Assembly (NCBI GenBank): GCA_910587755.1
Contig: CAJUNZ010000031.1
Span: forward strand, 10,828 to 28,385
DNA: 17,558 nt
Source of the DNA: an uncultured Acetatifactor sp.
Lineage (GTDB): Bacteria > Bacillota > Clostridia > Lachnospirales > Lachnospiraceae
Reading direction: 5' to 3'
Part shown: one piece after another, positions 12,898-17,558 of the stretch
Layout: the number at the start of each line of letters is the position of its first letter
How positions within the stretch are numbered: position 1 is the first letter of the stretch
Made by a program: the position numbers and the translations under genes
The notes under the pieces: model-generated
Seen by the model: only the letters and a program-made list of their open reading frames with translations
The model's database searches: none
What the model was told of the DNA's origin: nothing

Positions 12898-13926
12898 CTA
12901 TTCCTCAAAATCCCAGTGCCTGTGCTGAACCGGCTCCGTGTACTCTGTAATGGGCAGAATCACCGTATCGTCCATCTCCAGAATGGTCTCTATGATCTCC
13001 GGCAGAGCCTCCACCGTGGTCTTCTTCCCTGCGGAATCATGCATCAGTATAACGGATGTACTGTATTTTTCCACAGTTCCGGTACAGTTCTTAAGAAGTG
13101 TCTCCACCGGCAGCACCGCGCTGCCTCCGTCGCCGGATGAAATATTCCAGTCAAAAAAGGTAACACCCTGACTGTGAAGATATTCTCCGAAAATCTCCAT
13201 GTCCTGTTTGCTCACCGAGTTGGAACTGCCCCCCGGAAACCGGTATACAGAGCTCTTCACCCCCGTCACATCATAGATATATTCCTGCGCCTTTGCAAAA
13301 TCCTCCGCAAAAGCCTCCACGGACGCATAGATTTCCGAATACTTATGGCTGTAGGAATGCATGCCAAGAGTATGCCCCGCTTCCACGATATCTTTCATGG
13401 ACTCCCTGGCCTCCTCCGTATCTTTTCCCACCACAAAAAATGTGGCCTTGACGCCGTATTCTTCTAAAATGTCCAAAATATCATCTGTATACACACTCGG
13501 GCCATCGTCAAACGTCAGATAGACCTTGTGGGCAGCCTCAACCTCCCCGCCCTCCTCCGGGCCTTCCTCCCCTTCCGGCAGCTGCATCTCCTGACCAGGA
13601 TCTGTGCCGGCCTGCTGGCCGGCTCCCGCAGATATTTCTTCTCTCAGCCTCTGCAGCTCTTCCTCCATCAGCTCCAACAGCTCCTGCCTCTCATCCACAG
13701 CCCGGGAAAGCTGTCCCACCTGGGCCGACAGCCTGCCGATGGTTTCATCCTGCCTGTATATCCTCGCAAGCAGGCAGCCGCTGAGGGCTGTCAGAATCAA
13801 AACGGAAAAAATCAGCATCACTGTATTATATCTCTTCATCCGCCGAACACGCCTGGAACGTCCCGGCGGCGGAAAGGTTTCCTGCATGCCTGTCTCCGGC
13901 ATACCACTCTTTATTTTATATGACAT
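12898..13926 (-). CDS. Membrane-anchored polysaccharide deacetylase (NodB domain)
   Basis: A 342-residue protein with a basic N-terminus, one membrane helix (about 34-56, type II orientation) and a coiled coil (58-97). An acidic, Gln/Gly/Glu-rich linker follows, then a NodB catalytic domain from ~134. Catalytic and metal residues are intact: TFDDGPS (D140, D141), HSYSH (H190, H194), YRFPGGSSN, DWNISSGD and ILMHDSAG. It should act outside the cell, most likely on GlcNAc or MurNAc of peptidoglycan, protecting it from lysozyme; substrate choice is inference. Start: ATG 13926 with GAGGA just upstream; the 22 extra in-frame residues beyond it overlap the promoter. An extended -10 (TGTTATAAT) precedes it. 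Confidence 0.92.
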   Translation of the reverse strand: MSYKIKSGMPETGMQETFPPPGRSRRVRRMKRYNTVMLIFSVLILTALSGCLLARIYRQDETIGRLSAQVGQLSRAVDERQELLELMEEELQRLREEISAGAGQQAGTDPGQEMQLPEGEEGPEEGGEVEAAHKVYLTFDDGPSVYTDDILDILEEYGVKATFFVVGKDTEEARESMKDIVEAGHTLGMHSYSHKYSEIYASVEAFAEDFAKAQEYIYDVTGVKSSVYRFPGGSSNSVSKQDMEIFGEYLHSQGVTFFDWNISSGDGGSAVLPVETLLKNCTGTVEKYSTSVILMHDSAGKKTTVEALPEIIETILEMDDTVILPITEYTEPVQHRHWDFEE

Positions 13927-13975
13927 AGCTTCCTCTGGTCTTTTTGTCCCCGGCAAAAAACAGTGCGTTATTTCC

Positions 13976-13986
13976 ACATTATAACA
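13976..13986 (-). promoter_or_regulatory. Extended -10 promoter for the deacetylase gene
   Basis: The minus strand reads TGTTATAAT, with TATAAT at 13978-13983 preceded by the TG of an extended -10. No good -35 is present at 17 nt. The start would lie about 45 nt before the ATG at 13926. Confidence 0.5.
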
Positions 13987-14112
13987 TATCAATCATTTCA
14001 GGGAAAGACAATTTTGCTAAAAGAAGTATAAAGATTTATGCACTGGAAAACTGCCAGAGGCTTTTTGCAGTCTGAAAATCTTTCAAACTATCAGGCCCTG
14101 AAAACACCGTTT

Positions 14113-14295
14113 TCACTTCTTCAGATTCTGCCCGCAGCTGCCCTGACAGCTTCCTCTTCCTCCGGAATTGGCACCGCATCCGCTGCAGCCCCCGCAGCCT
14201 CCTGCACACTGGCCCCGGCGAATCCGCCGCAGCCTCCTGCGCACAATCAGAAACACGGCTGCGGCCAGCGCCGCTATTATAATAAAATCTGCCAT
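14113..14295 (-). CDS. FeoB-associated Cys-rich membrane protein
   Basis: A 60-residue protein with one N-terminal membrane helix (MADFIIIAALAAAVFLIV), a strongly basic stretch RRRLRRIRR and a Cys/Gly tail (CAGGCGGCSGCG and CQGSCG). This is the pattern of the small proteins usually encoded next to feoB; the Cys tail may bind ferrous iron. Start ATG 14295 has GAGAGG six bases upstream; the in-frame codon at 14325 lacks one. No feoA or feoB is in this window, so here it is an orphan. A consensus promoter and Fur-box-like palindrome lie upstream, which supports iron regulation. A TGAAAAC-ACC-GTTTTCA hairpin (14099-14115) overlaps the stop codon. Confidence 0.85.
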   Translation of the reverse strand: MADFIIIAALAAAVFLIVRRRLRRIRRGQCAGGCGGCSGCGANSGGRGSCQGSCGQNLKK

Positions 14296-14356
14296 ACCTG
14301 CCTCTCTTTCCCCGGCAGAATTCACCTGGATAAGAAAATTCTGCCGTCGTTCTTTT

Positions 14357-14371
14357 TGAGACTCATTCTCA
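14357..14371. promoter_or_regulatory. Fur-box-like operator
   Basis: TGAGACTCATTCTCA is a 7-1-7 palindrome with six of seven pairs matching. It is close to the Fur-family core TGATAATNATTATCA and falls just downstream of the -10 of the promoter for the Cys-rich protein gene, where a repressor would block transcription. Related regulators such as PerR or Zur cannot be excluded. Confidence 0.6.
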
Positions 14372-14376
14372 TTAAC

Positions 14377-14406
14377 AGTATAGTGCCAAGACAGCCCCTA
14401 TGTCAA
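14377..14406 (-). promoter_or_regulatory. Consensus sigma-A promoter for the Cys-rich protein gene
   Basis: On the minus strand, TTGACA (14401-14406) and TATACT (14377-14382) are 18 nt apart. The -35 begins nine bases after the ABC-gene stop codon, so this gene does not depend on read-through from the ABC gene. Confidence 0.75.
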
Positions 14407-14414
14407 GAAAAAAC

Positions 14415-15878
14415 TCATTCCCCTGCACAATCCTCTGTGTAATACTTTGCCTGGGCATTCCACATTCCGGCATAGCATCCCCCTGCGGCTAGAAGCTCTT
14501 CATGGCTTCCACGTTCCACTATTTTTCCATCATCAAATACCACAATGTCATCACAGAACCGGCAGCTGCTCATGCGGTGAGAAATATAAATGCTTGTCTT
14601 GTCCCTGACCATCTCGTGGAAGCTCTCATATACCTGGGCTTCACTGATAGGATCCAGAGCCGCTGTGGGTTCATCCAGCACCACAAACGGCGCATCCTTA
14701 TACAAGGCCCTGGCCAGAGCAAGCTTCTGGGCCTCGCCCCCGCTGACGTCCACTCCCCCTTCCTTGTCCTTGAACAGCAGCGTGTCAATGCCCTGGGGCA
14801 GCCCCTTGACAAATTCTCCCGCACCGGCCTTCTCCAGGTTCTCCCAGATCTTTTTCTCATCCCTGGCATAGCCTGCCGCCAGATTCTGCCAAAGAGGAAA
14901 AGAAAACAGTTTGAAATCCTGAAAAACCACCCCGAACAGTTCCCTGTATTCCTCCTCCCTGTACCTGCGAATATCTATTCCGTTTAACGTGATAACCCCG
15001 TCGGTGGGTTCGTAGAGCCTGCACAAAAGCTTCACAAAGGTGGTCTTCCCTGCGCCGTTTTTTCCCACCAACGCCAGCTTATTCTTCATGTCCAGGCGGC
15101 AGTTCACATGCTCCAAAATCATATCCTGACTGCCTGGATAATGAAAGCTCACATCCTTAAACTCTATCTCATATTCCCCATCCAGACGTTTTTCCACAGG
15201 GATAGAACCTCCTGCATGACAATTCTCTCTTCCCATCAGCTCCAGGAAATCTCCCATGTAAGTGATTATCTGGCTGAGCCTGTCATTGAACCAGGAATAC
15301 TGTCCAAAGCCCCCGGAAAGCTTGGTAAGAGCCCCCACATACTGGGTGAATGACCCCACGGAGACGGCCCCTGCCAGCACTTTCACCGCCACAAAAAGAT
15401 AGCTGCACACGACAAAAAAGCTGTTGGCCCTGCCACTGACAAAATTCTTCGTGCGCGTCATATCACACATGCCCCCGTAAAATTCCTTGGACTGTTGGTT
15501 ATACTTGGTGATATTTCCCATCAGCATATCCTTCATATCATAGATCCGCACCACTTTTGCCGCATTGAAACTTCCCGCCACCCGATCAAGCAGATAGGAA
15601 AGCCGCAGCTCCATTCCTGTGTGATCCTGAAGGTATGCTTTGGTATTTTTCATAGACTGGCTGTTGATCCTGACATGAATCACAGACAGAATGCAGGCAA
15701 ACAAAACAATGGTCAGAGCCGACACCCAGGGCTGTGCCGCCAGGGCCAGGACTCCCTCCTGGACACTGGGCCTTCTCATGCAAAGGGCCGCTACCAGCCC
15801 TAAAGCCGCCGCCATATTCAGCAGACCCGCCAGGATGCCGTGATAGGAATCCACCACACTCTCCAATCCCCCATACAT
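14415..15878 (-). CDS. ABC exporter (membrane + ATPase), N-terminally truncated
   Basis: 487 residues. The ATPase domain from ~237 is complete: Walker A GKNGAGKT (272-279), Q-loop VVFQD, signature VSGGE (378-382), Walker B FVVLDEP (398-404) and switch His H434. The membrane part before it is only ~236 residues, while half-size exporters of this type (about 580-600 in total) have ~330-340, so roughly the first 100 residues with helices 1-2 are missing. The frame stays open upstream of the ATG at 15878 only to a stop near 15950, no ribosome binding site precedes this ATG, and phage lysis genes begin just beyond. The gene is probably a remnant cut by the phage-like element. The substrate is unknown. 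Confidence 0.8.
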   Translation of the reverse strand: MYGGLESVVDSYHGILAGLLNMAAALGLVAALCMRRPSVQEGVLALAAQPWVSALTIVLFACILSVIHVRINSQSMKNTKAYLQDHTGMELRLSYLLDRVAGSFNAAKVVRIYDMKDMLMGNITKYNQQSKEFYGGMCDMTRTKNFVSGRANSFFVVCSYLFVAVKVLAGAVSVGSFTQYVGALTKLSGGFGQYSWFNDRLSQIITYMGDFLELMGRENCHAGGSIPVEKRLDGEYEIEFKDVSFHYPGSQDMILEHVNCRLDMKNKLALVGKNGAGKTTFVKLLCRLYEPTDGVITLNGIDIRRYREEEYRELFGVVFQDFKLFSFPLWQNLAAGYARDEKKIWENLEKAGAGEFVKGLPQGIDTLLFKDKEGGVDVSGGEAQKLALARALYKDAPFVVLDEPTAALDPISEAQVYESFHEMVRDKTSIYISHRMSSCRFCDDIVVFDDGKIVERGSHEELLAAGGCYAGMWNAQAKYYTEDCAGE

Positions 15879-15934
15879 AGAGGCTGTAGTCTCAAAATAA
15901 AAAAGAGAAAACTTAAGTCTTATAAATAAGGGGG

Positions 15935-15960
15935 AAAAAGCGCCAGTTTACCTGCCGCTT
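15935..15960 (-). terminator. Intrinsic terminator after the phage lysis genes
   Basis: On the minus strand AAGCGGCAG (15960-15952) pairs with CTGGCGCTT (15946-15938) with one mismatch and a 5-nt loop, followed by TTT and then CCCC. It would stop phage transcription before the ABC remnant. The 10-mer GCTTTATTCT occurs twice nearby (15957-15966 and 15975-15984). Confidence 0.6.
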
Positions 15961-16065
15961 TATTCTCCCTTCAAGCTTTATTCTACTATTTCTAAGGTTA
16001 CGCACGCTTCCTGGAGGGATGGGTTTAACAGCCTGGAAGCATGGAGCCTCATTTCCGCATTTGAA

Positions 16066-16093
16066 GGCGGCAGAACAGATCAACCCTGCCGCC
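16066..16093. terminator. Hairpin just after the amidase gene
   Basis: GGCGGCAG (16066-16073) and CTGCCGCC (16086-16093) form a perfect 8-bp stem with a 12-nt loop, 6 nt after the amidase stop. The following minus-strand bases (TTCAAATG) are only weakly T-rich, so it may be a partial terminator or stability hairpin. The rest of 15961-16099 shows no convincing gene. Confidence 0.4.
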
Positions 16094-16099
16094 TGTAGT

Positions 16100-16930
16100 T
16101 TAGGTTTTAACTCTTTTCAAAAGCCCAGCCTTAAGCAGATTATACATCTGTGTGTTCTGATTAGCTGTCCCCATATATCCTTTAATGCCATTGACTGCTG
16201 CGATCTGACGGCGGAAGGTATAGCTGCTGTTTATCCATAAGCTTGTGAGGGCCGCAGAGAGTGTGGTGGGCTTGCCAGTGTAGGCCCGGTAGTATGTCCC
16301 CAGATGAGCCACTTTATCAGTGACATCCTCCACTGGCTTGTCCACCTTCCTGACAAGCTGCAGCTCATCCACCAAAAAAGCTATGATCCCCTGGGCTGTT
16401 TTTTCGGCATGATACTGGGTCAGGATTATGGGGGTATCTGTAGCAGAGTCCATAAAGCCATTTTCCAGGAGCAGCGCTGCCATCTGGGTATGCTTCAGTA
16501 CATAAAAGCTGCCAGGTACCACCTTCTGGGAGCGGTTGCCTGCAAGACCATTTTTGCTGACTACAGCAGTATACAACCGCTGTGCCTTCGCTTTTCTGTC
16601 AGTTTTTCCGGCGCCGTAATAATGAACACTCACACCTCCGCCGGTTCCTCCGCTTATGCCTGCATTGTGATGAATGGATATGTAGATATCAGCCTTCGCT
16701 GTGTTGGCCGTTTTAACGCGGGATGAAAGCGGCACATCCCTGGCCCCGGTAGTGTCCCCCGCACGCACCACCCTGCAAAAATATGCTGCCAGCTCAGCCT
16801 CCACCATGTCCGCGATCCGATCATTGAGATACCACTCCCGGGTCTGCAGTGGGTCGATACTCTTCAGGCACCGCTTGCCCAATGTTCCCATGCCGTGCCC
16901 TGCATCCAGGGCGATTATCTTCTCACTCAA
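16100..16930 (-). CDS. Phage endolysin, N-acetylmuramoyl-L-alanine amidase (Amidase_3)
   Basis: A 276-residue zinc amidase that cuts the bond between MurNAc and L-alanine. Zinc ligands are H12 (IALDAGHG), E32 (REWYLND) and H87 (ISIHHNAG); LLLENGFMDS carries the catalytic Glu. The C-terminal ~70 residues (LSAALTSLWINSSYTFRRQI, then AAVNGIKGYMGTANQNT) resemble a wall-targeting module common in clostridial phage lysins; this is a recollection, not a search result. It follows the holin gene directly. Start: TTG 16930 lies nine bases after GGAGG and overlaps the end of the holin gene; ATG 16939 is in frame but touches the GGAGG, so it is less likely. There is no signal peptide, consistent with release through the holin. 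Confidence 0.9.
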   Translation of the reverse strand: MSEKIIALDAGHGMGTLGKRCLKSIDPLQTREWYLNDRIADMVEAELAAYFCRVVRAGDTTGARDVPLSSRVKTANTAKADIYISIHHNAGISGGTGGGVSVHYYGAGKTDRKAKAQRLYTAVVSKNGLAGNRSQKVVPGSFYVLKHTQMAALLLENGFMDSATDTPIILTQYHAEKTAQGIIAFLVDELQLVRKVDKPVEDVTDKVAHLGTYYRAYTGKPTTLSAALTSLWINSSYTFRRQIAAVNGIKGYMGTANQNTQMYNLLKAGLLKRVKT

Positions 16931-17153
16931 TGTCCACATCCTCCTTTCCTTCCCAGCCTGCATTTGCAGCATCAGTCAGGCCCTCCCCGATAATATAGGC
17001 CACTACCGTTGCCCCTGCCATGATCAGTGCCGTGACCTGTGCTGCGGTGCTCTCTGCTCCGCCTGCTGCCACGATCATCATGGATGCAAAGCTTGCTACT
17101 GCCGTCCAAAGCTTTCTGCTGGTGAGCTTCCTTGTCCAATTAATTTTTTTCAT
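16923..17153 (-). CDS. Phage holin
   Basis: 76 residues: a short basic N-terminus (MKKINWTRKLTSRKLW), two hydrophobic segments (about 16-32 and 38-57) and a charged acidic tail. This is the layout of small Firmicutes phage holins, which form membrane holes to let endolysin out. The ATG overlaps the upstream stop (ATGA), and AGGAG lies nine bases before it. The gene's end overlaps the predicted amidase start, as expected for a lysis cassette. Family assignment within holins is uncertain. Confidence 0.85.
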   Translation of the reverse strand: MKKINWTRKLTSRKLWTAVASFASMMIVAAGGAESTAAQVTALIMAGATVVAYIIGEGLTDAANAGWEGKEDVDIE

Positions 17154-17455
17154 ACATTTCTCTCCTTTCTGATTTCAAGTTCTTTAACTTCTTCATACAT
17201 ATGTGTAATCATTCCGTTTCCGCCTAAATCATGATATGCCTTGTACATCTCCTCAAAATTCTCGTAGGCGTATGATGGAATGTGCCCCATCGTTGTGTAT
17301 CTGTCATGGTACTCGATCAACTGCACCCGCAGAAGTAACATGGTCCCCCGGCTGTTGGCATCCTCGTTTTTCTTTCTTTGCTTCAGTAGCCATACAATAT
17401 AACTAAGGAGCACCGGAAGCGCTATAGAATATGTTTTCAATAATATCTCACTCAC
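17150..17455 (-). CDS. Small prophage membrane protein, possible lysis accessory
   Basis: 101 residues with one N-terminal membrane helix (IALPVLLSYIVWLL), a basic KQRKK stop-transfer and a soluble helical domain ending in THMYEEVKELEIRKERNV. The middle reads YENFEEMYKAYHDLGGNG; a similar Tyr-His-x-LGGNG stretch is familiar from small phage proteins next to holins. GTG start at 17455 with AGGAGG five bases upstream. It overlaps the holin start by ATGA, so it is coupled to it. An antiholin or holin partner is one option; function unproven. Confidence 0.75.
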   Translation of the reverse strand: MSEILLKTYSIALPVLLSYIVWLLKQRKKNEDANSRGTMLLLRVQLIEYHDRYTTMGHIPSYAYENFEEMYKAYHDLGGNGMITHMYEEVKELEIRKERNV

Positions 17456-17483
17456 GCCTTCCTCCTCTTATTCCAAAAACATT

Positions 17484-17558
17484 TTAATATGTCACCTTCA
17501 ACTTACAGGAAGCTTTGTTGAACATCTTGCCAGTATTCTTCCGTTCTTCAATAACCAG
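17484..17558 (-). CDS. C-terminal end of an upstream phage gene (partial)
   Basis: The minus-strand frame is open from the right edge for 24 codons, ending KASCKLKVTY and then TAA at 17484-17486. It lies 28 nt before the next start. By position it would be the last gene before the lysis cassette, often a tail or baseplate protein, but the visible part is too short to recognise, and another frame is also open. Confidence 0.35.
   Translation of the reverse strand: MVIEERKNTGKMFNKASCKLKVTY

Noticed and set aside
16019..16240. 73-codon plus-strand ORF at the phage/ABC junction
   Set aside because: It runs antisense into the amidase gene and lacks a ribosome binding site and similarity.
1..17558. 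CRISPR arrays, rRNA and tRNA genes
   Set aside because: No regularly spaced repeats with unique spacers, no rRNA-like sequence and no tRNA cloverleaf were found by eye; a tRNAscan or Infernal run would be more sensitive.

Overview
The window (roughly 50-55% GC by eye) looks like chromosome of a spore-forming, strict or near-strict anaerobe of the Clostridia, most likely family Lachnospiraceae. The support is an alpha/beta-type small acid-soluble spore protein, strong AGGAGG ribosome binding sites, the block pyrH-frr-uppS-cdsA-dxr-rseP, a FeoB-associated Cys-rich membrane peptide, and a ParB-like/BMP fusion protein. Species cannot be assigned from the sequence alone. Every gene except the spore protein gene is on the minus strand, so transcription runs from right to left.

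From left to right. (1) 1-1685: a ParB-like/BMP ligand-binding protein (cut by the window edge), preceded in its likely operon by an 83-residue stand-alone domain resembling the C-terminus of FakA/YloV. A perfect 12-bp inverted repeat lies between them. (2) 1774-2206: the spore protein gene with a sigma-G-like promoter, a structured leader and a strong terminator. (3) 2209-5269: sugar-phosphate genes, namely a TalC/FSA-type transaldolase with its own sigma-A promoter, an MFS transporter of GlpT/UhpT flavour, and a DeoR-family regulator with a near-consensus promoter. A 24-codon ORF links the regulator to the transporter through an ATGA overlap. (4) 5317-7158: a Hanks-type Ser/Thr kinase and, upstream of it, a degenerate PP2C-like protein. 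They are preceded by a good promoter and a leader that contains a terminator-like hairpin. (5) 7189-13983: a cell-envelope and translation block (polysaccharide deacetylase, pyrH, frr, uppS, cdsA, dxr, rseP) closed by an intrinsic terminator. A 163-bp palindromic, MITE-like element sits between frr and uppS. (6) 14113-14406: a FeoB-associated small membrane protein with a consensus promoter overlapped by a Fur-box-like palindrome. (7) 14415-15878: an ABC exporter that lacks its first roughly 100 residues. (8) 15935-17558: the end of a prophage or phage-like element: terminator, endolysin amidase, holin, a small membrane protein and the tail of one more gene.

Functionally, the block in region 5 supplies UTP precursors (pyrH), ribosome recycling (frr), the isoprenoid precursor step (dxr), undecaprenyl diphosphate (uppS), CDP-diacylglycerol (cdsA) and regulated membrane proteolysis (rseP). 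This is a conserved housekeeping arrangement, but its usual flanks (rpsB-tsf upstream, ispG/polC downstream) are absent here. The most promising points for follow-up are the attenuator-like leader of the kinase/pseudophosphatase pair, the palindromic element in the essential operon, the ParB-like/BMP fusion with its FakA-like partner, and the junction between phage genes and the truncated ABC gene. No CRISPR array, rRNA or tRNA was seen.
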